Below are positions 22,944 to 34,383 of a DNA stretch of 64,000 bases, piece by piece. Location of the stretch: positions 14,336,501 through 14,400,500 of the forward strand of contig CP136891.1 of the NCBI GenBank assembly GCA_034359265.1. Direction: 5' to 3'. The notes below the pieces were generated by a model. The model was not told where the DNA came from. It worked only from the letters and a program-made list of their open reading frames with translations, and searched no databases. How positions within the stretch are numbered: position 1 is the first letter of the stretch; each line of letters starts with the position of its first letter. The DNA is from Canna indica. Lineage: Eukaryota; Streptophyta; Magnoliopsida; Zingiberales; Cannaceae. A program made the translations under genes and the position numbers.

Positions 22944-24244
22944 TAGGGATGGCACTGGGGCGGGTTTGGGACGGCGAAGCCAATCCTATCCCAAACCCAT
23001 TAAGAAAATTCAATCCTAAACCCGTCCTAAACCCGTTAGTATTTTGAAGGGTGATTCCCAAACCCATCCCACTAATTTAACGGGTACCCATTGGGAACCC
23101 GCTTTTCGCCCGTTAACAAATTATATATATATATATATACAATTTACATATCACAACATAATTATCACAACATTTAAACATAAATCATATAAACAGTAAG
23201 CTAATTTAAACAATGAAATCAATTATCTGAGCTAGTATCAATGACTATCGAGAGCTAGTAAAGACTATCAATTATCTGAAGAAAAAATGACTTCTTTCAT
23301 GCAAAGAATCAATAGGAGCAGGCGGTAGGTAACAATTAGAAAACAAGCAAGAAAAATAGCTTCTTTCATGCAAAAATCAACAGTAAATAATTGCAGGCGG
23401 CAGGTAAGAAAAAAGTAAAAAAAAATAGAAAAAAACTTAAGAATCAGATCAAGGGGCGTCCGGCATCTGCGTCGCAGCGTCAGGAGAAGCAGATCGCGGC
23501 GTCGGGTCCGTCAGGAGAAGCAATCATCGGAGTAGATCATGACATTGGGTTCGTCGGGAGAAGTAGATCGAGGCGGTCGACTGCTGTTGAGAGGCGTCGG
23601 GAGAAGCAGTCGTCGGAGCAGATCGCGGTGTCGGGTCCGTCGGGAGAAGTAGATCGAGGCGACCGATTGCTGTTGAGAGGTGTCGGGAGAAGCAATCGTC
23701 GGAGAAGTACATCGATTGGCGGCCGGCTCTGTTGAGAGGCGATCGGTTGTTGTTGAGAGGCGATCGGCTGTTGTTGAGAGGCATCGAGATTGAGCGGCGG
23801 TCACAAGAGAAGCGATCGTGTGATTGAGGAGCGGCGAGAGGGCGATCTAGTGAAAGGAGAGGCGGCGAGCGGGCGTGAGGGCAATCGGGCAGATGGCTGA
23901 GGCAGTGAGGCATCGGGTGACTGGGTGAATCGGGTGAATTAAAATAATGTATTATTAATTTATTTATATTATATAATGGGTTAGGAATTAGGGTATGAGT
24001 AAAAAGACATAATTATCCCTATATAAGTATATATTAGATAATATGAAGGGTATTTAAGTAATTTTACCCTTAATGGGTTTGGGACGGGTTTTAGACTAAA
24101 ATCCTGGACCCGTCCCAAACCCTACAGGGTTTTTACCTCAAAATCCTATACCCGTCCCACGACCCAACGGGCAAAACCCGCTAATGACCTATCAGGGTCT
24201 GGGACGAGTAAATACCCATTTATACAAACCCATTGCCATCCCTA
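22944..24244. mobile_element. Non-autonomous hAT element nested in the CACTA element
   Basis: Perfect 11-bp terminal inverted repeats TAGGGATGGCA / TGCCATCCCTA are flanked by a perfect 8-bp target duplication CATTTGCA (22936-22943 and 24245-24252), the hAT hallmark. The element is 1301 bp. Its ends are rich in CCCAAACCCG/CGGGTTTGGGA repeats and its middle holds GC-rich tandem repeats. No transposase is recognisable. It split the captured RabA 5-prime UTR region, so it arrived after the capture. Confidence 0.93.
23470..23790. repeat. GC-rich minisatellite inside hAT element
   Basis: Tandem, slightly diverged units contain GTCGGGAGAAGTAGATCGAGG and TGCTGTTGAGAGG (for example at 23553 and 23639, period about 86 bp), followed by a shorter GTTGTTGAGAGGCGATCGG repeat. 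Open frames on both strands here are repeat artefacts. Confidence 0.75.
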
Positions 24245-24562
24245 CATTTGCAAGGGAGAGGAGAAGATAGAGGTGAGCAGAGAGATTGAGTTGCTCATTT
24301 ACAAGTGAGAGGAGGAGATGAAGGTGAGCATAGAGAGAGGATGCACAATCTGTGAAGGGAGGCAAAACCTGACGGCTAATCGAGCAAGGGGTGGGAAGAG
24401 TTCGACTGAGAAAAGGGGGAGAGGTGAGGGCGCGGAAACTAATCGGTCTAGGAAAAAAAGGTATATTTATTTTGGTCGGCGGAAAAAATAGAGGGAAAAC
24501 AAAAAGTTAAAGGTTCTGGCTAAAAAATAGAGGGAAAGGAAAAAAATTAAGGATTTTATAAA

Positions 24563-24669
24563 TTTGTCAGTTGAATTACCAACAGATTGTGTATTCGTCG
24601 GTAATATCAACAACATATATCCGTCGGTAATAAATCCGTCGCTGATAATCTATTTTCTTGTACGTAGTG
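24563..24669. repeat. Right subterminal repeats of CACTA element
   Basis: ACCAACAGATTG, TCGTCGGTAATATC, CCGTCGGTAATAAATCCGTCG and the terminal TACGTAGTG mirror the left end and close the element. Confidence 0.85.
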
Positions 24670-24672
24670 GCC

Positions 24673-24951
24673 AGCTCAAGCTGATCTCAAAAATTTTGCC
24701 TTCTAATAGAACAATATTATTAATTAAGATGTACATAAATATAGACTAGCTATATCAAGTTAAAGTTACTACAATAAAATTAGAGCAATTTAAGACTATA
24801 ATTTAAATATATATAGTATATGTATTATGTATATGGATTTGAAATGGAATTATTATGGGCGCTTACTAACAAGTTTGCTTGTACATTCACAAGCAATAAT
24901 GAGTCAAGCAGATCATTCAAGAACAAAAAAATTCTGGAGTAACAATTAAGT

Positions 24952-24986
<35 letters not shown>

Positions 24987-25953
24987 GAATAACGTAGTTA
25001 ATTAACTAGAACAATACATATAATTGCATGCATATATGGCAGGCATATCCATATATAATATATATAGTGGTGGAGTTGCCCTTTGCAATAGGCTCTGCAC
25101 TTAATTAAATGAGTGACTGGCATACAGACTACAGTAGTTGTAGTAGTAGTAGAACAACTTGATCGATCACATGTTCATAATTAATCTTGTGAACTTTATA
25201 TAACTATTAACATATATAGTCTGGCGCAGCAGGATTTAGATTCCCTTCCTGCATATCTAATTAATTAAGTCTTCACTCTTTTCTATATATATATACTTGT
25301 GGAATATAATAATCTCTTGAAGGAATTACATAATTAACTTAAACATCAATAAGTATAAATGATCACCATGCACCCATTTATTCTTACCCTTTGAAATTTC
25401 TTAAACTGAAATAAGGAATAAACCCCAGAACCTGTTCTTAGAATTGCTAGCTGGAGGATGCAAGCTAGTAGCACACTGGAATTCAATTAATTTTCTGTAT
25501 TTCAGTGTAATCTCAAGCATGATATATCCTCTTTGTCAGGTAAAAAATATTAATATGTTAGCTAATGGACAACTTCAAATTGTACTGGAATATATATATA
25601 TATATATAAGGAGATGAGTAATTAATCAGTTTGCGAGCAGAAGTCGTCAGTGAATGTCACAAATATATCGTCAGTAATCAAATATATATATTCCCGTCAA
25701 GTTAAGAAAATCTTGTCACGAGCAATTGTCTACGTTTTAATTGACAAAGAGTAGTACATGTCAATTGAATATTCTGTAGTGAGCATATATTATATATGTA
25801 TATATGTGAAATCATTTAATTAAGTACACCATGCATATATATTTGATGGAACACTGCTCCATTGATCTTCACACCTCAAGAAGTACTAGTACATGTCTCT
25901 TTCCGAATCTTCACACCTGCCAGAAGATGGAACATTGTTCCTTGATCATTGCT
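24673..25953. other. Intergenic AT-rich DNA with GA microsatellite
   Basis: This contains a (GA)n tract at about 24951-24988 and a (TA)n tract near 25590-25608. No gene is supported. Confidence 0.5.
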
Positions 25954-26485
25954 AAAAAATTAGTAGATCTAACTCATCCCAAAAGTTAGCTCATAAAAAG
26001 AGGATTGCCTAAATTATTTAAAGACTATCTTGATCATATTTTTAACTAATGTGGGACTTTAACACACCCCCTTCACGCCCAAAATTGGACTTCTAGAGCG
26101 TGAAATTTTGCAGGACAGAACATCTGCGGGTGACACAATATTAATCACGCAATTGGCTCTGATATCATATTAAAAAATTAGTAGACTTAACTCATTCCAA
26201 AAACTAGCTCAAATTGGGAGGATTGCTCAATCTATTTAAATGTCATTTAGACTACAACCTCAAGCAATGTGGGACTTTAACACACACTCCTCACGCCCAA
26301 AATTCACACCGGGAGCGTGAAGTTCTGCAGGTGGCCCACAATCAACAATAGGTCTGGCTCTAATACCATGTTAAGAAATTAGTAGGCCTAACTCACCCCA
26401 AAAGCTAACTCATGAGAAGAGGATTGTCCAAATTATTTAAAGACTATTTTGACTATATTTTCAACCAACGCGTAACTTTAACAAT
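25954..26485 (-). repeat. TRIM-like tandem LTR array
   Basis: Two full units of about 200-215 bp and one partial unit repeat in tandem. Each has AATTAGTAG..TAACTCA, ATGTGGGACTTTAACACAC and CACGCCCAAAATT. Unit junctions carry GGCTCTGATATCATAT (26155-26170) and GGCTCTAATACCATGT (26356-26371), which on the minus strand read as the initiator-Met-tRNA primer-binding motif TGGTATCAGAGCC. LTR-PBS-LTR arrays without coding sequence are typical of TRIM retrotransposons. No target duplication is identified. Confidence 0.6.
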
Positions 26486-26526
26486 TATACTTCTCCTCTT
26501 TCTCCACATCGCTCAGTACGGCTCCA

Positions 26527-26567
<41 letters not shown>

Positions 26568-26947
26568 CCCTAGATGATTCAAATTTGAGTCAAGTTTCTT
26601 ATGGTGCATGCAAGCCTTAATGAGTGCTGTTGCTTGCTATCCATATGTAAAGCCTCTCCATTCATTTGTGGTGTTAAACAAGCTATAATATAATCCTATG
26701 TGGGAATGGGATGATATTGAGAGATTAAAGCAACATATTAATATTGGCCTAGCCAACCTAAACAAACTTAAGTTGTTAAGTCGAATTAAGCGATCCAATT
26801 CATGTATAGCAGTATAGATGCTTGGCGTAATATATATAATGGAAATTTAGGTTTATCTCCCAACAATTGCGTCATGCCTTAGTTGTCATGATTGTTTTCA
26901 TGTAACATAAACTCTAGGTCGACTCTAGCTTAGCCCTCAGCACTCCT
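26486..26947. other. Intergenic with TA repeats
   Basis: A (TA)n tract lies at about 26526-26562. Nothing else is seen. Confidence 0.4.
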
Positions 26948-27420
26948 TTTAGGGACGGCGCCAACCGTTCGTTTGACCATATTTTTTTTTTTAGTTAATC
27001 AAAATCGTTTAGTTTCAAAAATTAATATCCGAAATCAAAATCGGCTCAATTTCGATTATTCGACGGATAATTAAAAATGGTTAGTTCGGTTTGAATAGAA
27101 TCAGATACATGTTTACTAACCGGTTAGTAAAATAAATTTTGAAATATCTAAAAATTATCAAAATAATAAATTATAACGATTTCGGATCCGATTATCCGCG
27201 GATAATTGATAATCAAAACTGAAATATATAACTGTTTCTAGTTACCGATTATCCCTGAACCAATAATTAAAATTGAACCAATTAAATTTAATTGATTTTT
27301 CATATTTTCTAACCTAAACTGAATTATAAATTCACTACCTGAAACCGAATTTTACGATTCGATTAATCGATTAACCTTAATCAGTTAACTATGATTAATC
27401 GATTTTCAATTATCACCCCT
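26948..27420. mobile_element. hAT-like AT-rich MITE, family A copy 2
   Basis: This segment is full-length similar to 2291-2776 and GC-richer at the shared positions, so less decayed. It is flanked by a perfect 8-bp direct repeat GCACTCCT (26940-26947 and 27421-27428). The left end contains TAGGGACGG and the right end is ATCACCCCT. No coding capacity. Confidence 0.8.
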
Positions 27421-27547
27421 GCACTCCTACCCTTTTTGAGTCCCTTTGCCCTTCTGAAGGTAAGCTATCACCAAACGTAAATCCCAAATCTGCCATGAGT
27501 CTGTCCTTCATGGTAGCTCTATCATTTTATAACCTTCCCTAGTATAA

Positions 27548-27583
<36 letters not shown>

Positions 27584-27882
27584 CCTCTCCCTCCTCCAAA
27601 TTAACTGGGATATATAAATAGGTTTCTGAATCAATTACACAATATTGGGCCGGCCATCATTCATTTAGCTCCACGAGGCCCATTGCATGCACGCATGCAT
27701 TAGACTGAAACAGATCGAAATTGTGAGCAAACCCAGATCCATATATTATCAAGTGACAGCCCACAGATGATTGATATGCTGTCGTCCCAGCATGCATGCA
27801 TGCAGTGAACAAGGCACACACAGAGTATATCCTATATTTGAACACCTCACGGGCTGTATAATCTCTTCTTCTTTTGAACAAG

Positions 27883-27918
<36 letters not shown>

Positions 27919-29553
27919 GCTCCCCATTTACAGTACTCTGCTGATAGCGATTGTGATCATATAGGCAATTAATAATTAAATAGTGTAATTAGCATGCAGC
28001 TGCGACAGAAGTCGACTGTGCGACCCACACGCGCTTACCATAAAAGAGCCAATCAGGAACGAGAGTCACGTCCCAATTCACGTGGCTGCGTGTGGGATTT
28101 TAAATTTTTAATTGAAGATGACGCTGTGCATGCATAGTTGAAAAGACAGATCGAGCGACGACGAGATCAGGAGATGCATTGCATTTTGCATGTGCATGAC
28201 CATTGACGGTTGACCAACGTGAGAACTGAGAAGTGAGAACACACATGCACATCCATCCGCCATTCATCTCATTGGATTCGGCGCCTTTTTATTATAATCC
28301 GTGCGTATATACATTGTCTCATTAATTATTGCACAATGTAAACATTATATGAAGATCCATGTGCGAAACTCAATTCTAACTTGCTCCATCGTTTTATATA
28401 TAGATTATAGGGCACACCGAATGACCCACCCCCGATGGGACAAATTAAGCTACTACTAGGGTGCTAATTGCTATCATAGAAATTTTTATGGTACCTCGCC
28501 GTAAATTCACTCGTGGGATCAGATTCATTCAGTCATATTTTAAATTAATATGTGTGAATTTTTTCATAATAAATTTGAACTTAATACGCGTGAATCTGAC
28601 ACATGTATTAATATGAAATTTTTATTACAGTGAATTTGAACTTTCTAAAAAAATAAATATGCGATGATTAATTATGAATTTAAATTGTGTAATATTGAAC
28701 CAGAAAAACAACAATGTTGAAACTATTTTTTTATTAAAATAAATTCGGGATATATAAAAGCTAAACACTATAATAGGTATAAACTACTATTAATCCAGTC
28801 AAGGTAGCATAAAGATCATATTAGTTTTGTCCTCCCCAATGTTCAAAAGTCAATTCTAACATGCTTCGATATTTCTACAAATAGTCCACATATTTTTATT
28901 ATGATTTTTTTATCGATCAAATTAAGAATTAATTAATTATTAATATATTTAAGTCCAAATAAAAAGAGAAGAGCAATTACCTAGATCGTAATATGAATAT
29001 GAGAAATTTCTAAATTTATAATAATTATTCAAAAAAAATTAGATTCATACTTTTTTTAAAAAAAATCTTTAAAATGTTCCCAATTCTCAAATCTAATTAA
29101 CCTACTAATTTCACACTTTAAAAAAAGTCTAAGACTTATTATATTTTTAAAAATTCTAGATATTATCAATAATATACGAAATAATTAACTCACTATAAAC
29201 ATAATATATATCGTAATTATCGTTATAGTTATAAAAATAATAATAAATTTATCTTATTTATTTCGATTTCATATTTTTGAAAAAGTACAAAATTTATTAT
29301 TTTTTAAATTTTTGCTGAAGTCTGGAATTGAGTATAGACTTAAACTTGGGGTTATTTTTGATGATTTTTTAAAAAATATATAGATTTAAAAATTTTCATA
29401 TTTTTATTATGAATTTGAAAAAAAAATTAATTCATGTTATGTTATAGTTGAGAAAGAGATTGAGTGTTTGCAGGCGTTGGGATTCGTGAAGATTCATAGG
29501 TGAGTAAGGTGGAATGCATGCAATGGATGCCATTCTCTCTCTCTCTCTCTTTC
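27421..29553. other. Intergenic region with microsatellites
   Basis: This contains (TA)n at about 27549-27581, (GCCT)n at about 27883-27917 and (GCAT)n tracts near 27791-27803. A GC-balanced part (about 27960-28300) contains CACGTGG (28080-28086), a G-box core, but no adjacent gene is visible. 28400-29450 is very AT-rich with no supported content. Confidence 0.45.
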
Positions 29554-29900
29554 TTTTATGTGCCAACAAAGAAAGAAGAGAAAGAAAAGAAGAGAGAAAT
29601 GGTGTGTGTTTTTATGTGCCAACAAAGAAAGAAGAGAAAAGAAAGGAAGAGAGAAATGGTGTGTGATGTGCTCTGGCTTTACTACTTTTGAGCCCTCCAA
29701 TAACCTGGCCTGGAGGAACAAGAGGACGACTTGGGATTCCAACGCAAAACCTGGCACCTGCACCGGCACCTGCAACTCCCAAGGACTTCCATCAATCATT
29801 TGCACTTCCTTCCAAGTCCAATGAATTTGCCAATAATGCCTTCCCTTTTGCAAATTTACTAATTTCCATTCTAATTTACTCAAATAGTTGTTTTAGACTT
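29554..29900. repeat. 56-bp direct repeat and unassigned open stretch
   Basis: Two copies of a purine-rich 56-bp unit containing TTTTATGTGCCAACAAAGAA begin at 29554 and 29610, preceded by a CT microsatellite. After them, 29688-29820 reads NLAPAPAPATPKDFHQSFAL in one frame. I cannot assign that to a family, so it may be a fragment or chance. Confidence 0.45.
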
Positions 29901-30764
29901 TAGTTAATTAACACAAATCCCTAACATAAAAAAGAATAAAATAAGAAATGTTTGAATTAAAAGAAATTATAATTAAATAAAATATAAAATTGGTATTATA
30001 TATAGTGTATATATGGAATTAAAAAATATATTCATTTATTATCATATCATATTATATTTTATTCAGTAAAACAAATTGACCATAAAAATATCTTTAATAA
30101 AACAATATATTTAATATATGATTAAAAGTTCATTCTTTTCTTTTACAAAATAAGTTCACTAACGACTACTCAAATTCACTCTTAACAACAAAATATTCGC
30201 TCTAGAAAATCAAATATATATGGATTGACACATACAATCCCATGAACCTTTTGTATGTGCAACTTTTGTTTTAAGATAAATCTAACTTTTTATTCACTCT
30301 TTTAAAATTGAATTTCACTCACCGTCATATTAGATTCACTCTTAATAATAAAATATTCACTCATGAAATTAAAATTAACATTAGGTTTACACTCGACTAC
30401 ATTATATTTACTCTTTCACAGGTTCACTTCCACTTTAAATTAATCAGTTTTAATAAAGATAAATAAATTCACTTTTAATAAAGGTATGTTCACTTCCTGT
30501 GCTAGTTTCATAGGGATTCCTACGAAGGCAGACTCTCTATAGTAGTTGTACTCCATAAGATAGTGCACCTAATTACTTCAAAATATATATTAGTTGCAAA
30601 GAAAACCAGGAGGGGAAAAAAGATAGCCTTTTATGACATGCAACATTAAACATTAATACCTAATGGGCTTGATCTCATATTTTGCACAAAAAAAAGAAAA
30701 GAAAAAAAAAGAACACAAATGCTCTGTCTAATCAATTTGACCACGTCACACCATTTAAAAAGAG
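29901..30764. other. Intergenic AT-rich DNA, nothing supported
   Basis: Very AT-rich. Scattered TTCACTC words recur about every 30-60 bases (30170-30490). No gene is supported. Confidence 0.4.
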
Positions 30765-32135
30765 GAAAAATATAAAAATACTTCTAACATTTTTTCACGA
30801 GTACTAAAATATTTCTAAAAAAAAATTAATAAAAAATACTCCTTACGTTATGGAATTAAATTAAAAAATGACCTTATAGGTAAATTAACGATCCTATAGA
30901 TAAACGACGTTAATTAAGGAATAACGGAACTGACATGGTTGATGACTGAGACTGATGACGTGGACACGTGATGCACATGCAAACTAAGACATTTTCTCAC
31001 GGGTACAAAAATGCCCATAACGTTTTCTCATGGGTAAACTAAAATATCTCTAACATTTTTTCACGAGTACTAAAATGCTCATAATATTTGTTTTGGAGCT
31101 AAAATACTCCTAAGATTATTGAAAATGGTACAAAAATGACACACAAGCTAACTTATGTTAAGTGAGAGTTAATGGAGATATCGTGGATGCTGACTAGAAT
31201 ATTGACTTTACATGTGGTACACATACAAAGAGCAATTTGTCACGCAAGTGATACGTAAGATACAACGTAGGCGTCGGCAAAAAAATTGAAAAATCAATTA
31301 ACCGAAAAATCGATCCGAAATCGAATCGAAATTTTCGATTGACCGATCTGTCGGTTTCAATTTCAGATTTTATTTTCTAAATTTTTTATTTTTGATTTAG
31401 GTTTTAGTTTTTGTAAATGGAGGGATAATGACGTTAATGGAGGGATAACGAAGTTGACCGAAATCTAAAATCAAAAAATTTATAAAATAAAAATTGAAAC
31501 CGAAATCGTCGGATCGATTAACCGAAAAATTCAGTTCGGTTTCAAACCAACAAATTCGGTTCGGTTTCAAACCGAAAAATTCGGTTCGATTTCATATCGA
31601 AAAATTCGGTTCAATTTCAAAACGAATTTTCCAATTAATCAAATTTTCAATTTTTTTGCTCACACCTATGTTGTATCTTACGTGTCGCTTGCGTGGCAAG
31701 TTGCTCTTTGTATGTGTGTCATGTGTGCCATGTGTAAAGTCAATATCCTAGTTAGTATCCATGACATATTCGTTAAGTCTCACTTAGCAGAAATTAGCTT
31801 GGATGTTATTTTTGTACCATTATCAATAACTTTAAGGGTATTTTAGCTTTAAAATAAACGTTAGGAGAATTTTAGTACATGTGAGAAAATGTTAGGAGCA
31901 TTTTAGTACCCGTGAGAAAACATCTTGGTATGCATGCGCGCCACGTGTCCACATCATCAGTCCAAGTCATCAGCCACGTCAACTTCGTTATCCATCTATT
32001 AACATTGTTTACCTATAGGGTTATTTTTGTAGTCAATTCCATAATATAAGATGTATTTTTAATCCAAAAATAAATCTTAAGAATATTTTAGTATTCGTGA
32101 GAAAATATTATGAGTATTTTTGTAATTTTTTTCCT
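30765..32135. mobile_element. Long foldback (palindromic) element, about 1.4 kb
   Basis: The two halves are imperfect reverse complements along most of their length. The outer arms share TATAAAAATACTTCTAAC / its complement near 32110. The middle arms share TCTCACGGGTAC / CCGTGAGAAAA. The inner arms share GACTTTACATGTGG, CATACAAAGAGCAA and TACGTAAGATACAACGTAGG with their complements at 31670-31745. The centre (31269-31667) is itself bounded by GGCAAAAAAATTGAAAA and TTTTCAATTTTTTTGC. The interior is rich in CCGAAA/TTCGGT words. No transposase. This looks like a foldback or Mutator-like long-TIR element. Confidence 0.7.
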
Positions 32136-32767
32136 TTCAAGTTTAAATAACCCTATTCCCCTCGTGTTGTTCCTTAACTCATTTCTACACCTAATTCTAG
32201 CATTTTGTTTTCATCAAATATTATAATTTCATAGTATTTATAGTCATTGATTGACTACTATAAACTCTTCTATCAATTACTAATATATTATATTAACAGA
32301 TATAGCTTAGTAGTTATGCCATGCTGGTCGATATTTATGCATAAAATTCAATTCATGTTCAAATAATATTTATCCAAATAAAAATAGTTTAAATAACAAC
32401 TCATCACAAATTAGTGTCATGATAATATTATTTTATTCGAATCGTCGATCATGCATGTCGCATTATCGCATATGTATGTTAATGAAAAAAAGTTAACCAT
32501 GGACATATAAAATTAATGTCATTAGATAAGAATATTTATTGTTTAGTGAAAAGTTAACCATGAACATATAAAATTAAACTATTGCTAATAAGTCATTATA
32601 ATCTAATCTATAAAGAGGGATCATGCTTTGATGTTCACAACTTATGTGAGAGTTGTCAGAAATCTGTTCTTGATAATTCAAATTAATTGCAAGGCATTGA
32701 CAAATAAAAGAGTGTAGGCTTGTAATTTCAACACACGTAGAACAATTAATCAATCAGGAATTTTTTT
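32136..32767. other. Intergenic, nothing supported
   Basis: AT-rich, with short duplicated phrases (AAGTTAACCATG..ACATATAAAATTAA at about 32491 and 32551). Confidence 0.35.
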
Positions 32768-34383
32768 AAATTAGATTTTGGGAGAGAAAATTTTTTATAT
32801 CCGGATTTTTGGGGTTTAAAATTTTTAAAATCGAAATCTAGTGAATTTGATACTCATTTTACCCATGGGTTAAAGTTTCTAACTTGATTATATATATATA
32901 TATAGGGCCCGTTTGGTTTGCTAAAAAACGGGGGACTGGACTGGACATCCGCCCATGTCCCCCGTTTGGTTTGCAAAAGAAGCTTCGAGACAAGGACTTC
33001 TCCTTGTCCGGGATAGGATTTCCACCCATTTTGGTGTACCGAGAAATTTCTCGGTACACCGAAATCGAGCAGAGGACAAGGGCTGCAATTGTCAAAATTA
33101 CCCATTCCTTTGATCGTAGAATCGTCGGATCGAGTCGAGGTGAATACCAAAGTTGTAAATTTTCGCGTGCTGAACGCGATGGTGGTGTCAGATTTCAGAT
33201 TGGAAATCGTTTGGTATAATTTTTATATTTTTCGGTATTATCCTATTGTTATACTTTTAGGTTAATTGAAAATTAGTTAAACACTTATTAGTTAAACTAA
33301 AACTTCTTATTGTATTAAAGTATTTGATACTATATATTAATATTTTTTTACATATTAATTAATTTTAAGACTAATTTACAAGGGTATTTTAGTCATTTGT
33401 CATATATAATACTTTGTTATAACGAAACAAACGCAGGACAGAACGGAATATCGTGTCCTGTTCTTGACGAAACAAACACGGTATAACTATTATTCCAGGA
33501 CATCTGATATCCTGTCCTTGTCCCTGTCTGGTGTCCTGTGATGAGCAGTTTGCGAACCAAACGGGCCCATATATATATATAATATTTTTAATTTATACAA
33601 AAAAATTATAATACAACGTGTTAGAGTTCAAAAAATATATTTGTAAATTCTTTAATTGATTGAAAATTTTTGCACAAAGTTTATAAATTTAAGTTTAAAT
33701 TAAAAATTATGAAATATTTTTTTGAATCACAATATATTTTTTGTATTTTAAAAAAAATATTTTAATATATTTTTTAGAATTATAAAATTATTATAGACTT
33801 TGGGTTTACCTCTAGAGATTTTTGTCCAAATTCTATAAAATTAAATTCAAAATAAAAATATTAAAATATTTTTTGTCCAAATTTTTTTGATAAACTCTAG
33901 CACATCTTTTATATCATATTTTTTTTTTTTATGAATTAAATTTTATTTTTTATAATAAAAAAATTATTATAAACAAAATTTTTTAATTCATTATAGATTT
34001 TTGTGCAAATCTATAATAATTTTATAATTAAATATATATATATATATATTTGAATTCAAAAAATAATTTTCTAATGATACAAATAATATACCATGATCCA
34101 AAAAATATTTACATCAAAATATTTTATAATTTATAATTTATAATTATAGACTTGGTGCAAAAATCTTTAAGACATTAAAGAGTTTAAAAATATATTTTTT
34201 AGATTTTAATATTTTATTTTTATCATAAAAAGTATTTTATAAATTTATTTATTTTTTTAATTTTTTTTATCAAAATCTCTGATCAAAATCTCTAACTTGA
34301 ACAGAATATGTATCCAATCCGTAGATTTTGATTTTGAAAAATGTAATCTTCAAATTTTCCTCAACCAAAGTCAGATTATGGGT
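32768..34383. mobile_element. AT-rich long inverted-repeat element (tentative), host of nested hAT
   Basis: The left flank around 32768-32860 (AGATTTTGGGAGAGAAAATT, then AATCGAAATCTAGTGAATT) and the right flank around 34297-34383 read as degenerate reverse complements (AGATTTTGATTTTGAAAAAT, AAATTTTCCTCAACCAAAGTC). The arms are about 90-110 bp and enclose very AT-rich sequence plus the hAT element at 32905-33568. Boundaries are approximate. Confidence 0.4.
32905..33568. mobile_element. hAT-type non-autonomous element with GGGCCCGTTTGG ends
   Basis: Terminal inverted repeats GGGCCCGTTTGGTTTGC (left) and its near-perfect complement (right, GCGAACCAAACGGGCCC) are flanked on both sides by TATATATA, compatible with an 8-bp hAT target duplication although the TA repeat makes this ambiguous. 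Internal words (GTCC, GGACA, CTTGTCC) repeat in both orientations, and 33037-33061 holds a short perfect palindrome of CGAGAAATTTCTCG. No transposase. Confidence 0.85.

Larger units (their letters stand above)
19260..24669. mobile_element. CACTA (En/Spm) transposon carrying captured host gene pieces
   Basis: The element starts CACTACAAAAAAATATGG and ends TTTCTTGTACGTAGTG, the CACTA signature. It is flanked by a perfect 3-bp target duplication, GCC (19257-19259 and 24670-24672), giving 5410 bp. Its ends carry dense subterminal repeats of ACCAACGGA/TCCGTCGGTAAT in both orientations (19280-19565 and 24565-24655), the transposase-binding arrays of this superfamily. I recognise no transposase inside, so it is non-autonomous. 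The interior holds exons of an aluminium-resistance-like gene and of a RabA gene, both in minus orientation, plus a nested hAT element. This is the Pack-CACTA type of gene capture. Confidence 0.93.

Noticed and set aside
23391..23913. Overlapping open frames on both strands, Arg/Ser-rich
   Set aside because: They come from the GC-rich minisatellite inside the hAT element.
27911..27931. TGCCTGGCTCCC-like start resembling miR160
   Set aside because: It arises at the edge of a (GCCT)n microsatellite, diverges after 12 bases and has no complementary arm nearby, so no miRNA gene is called.
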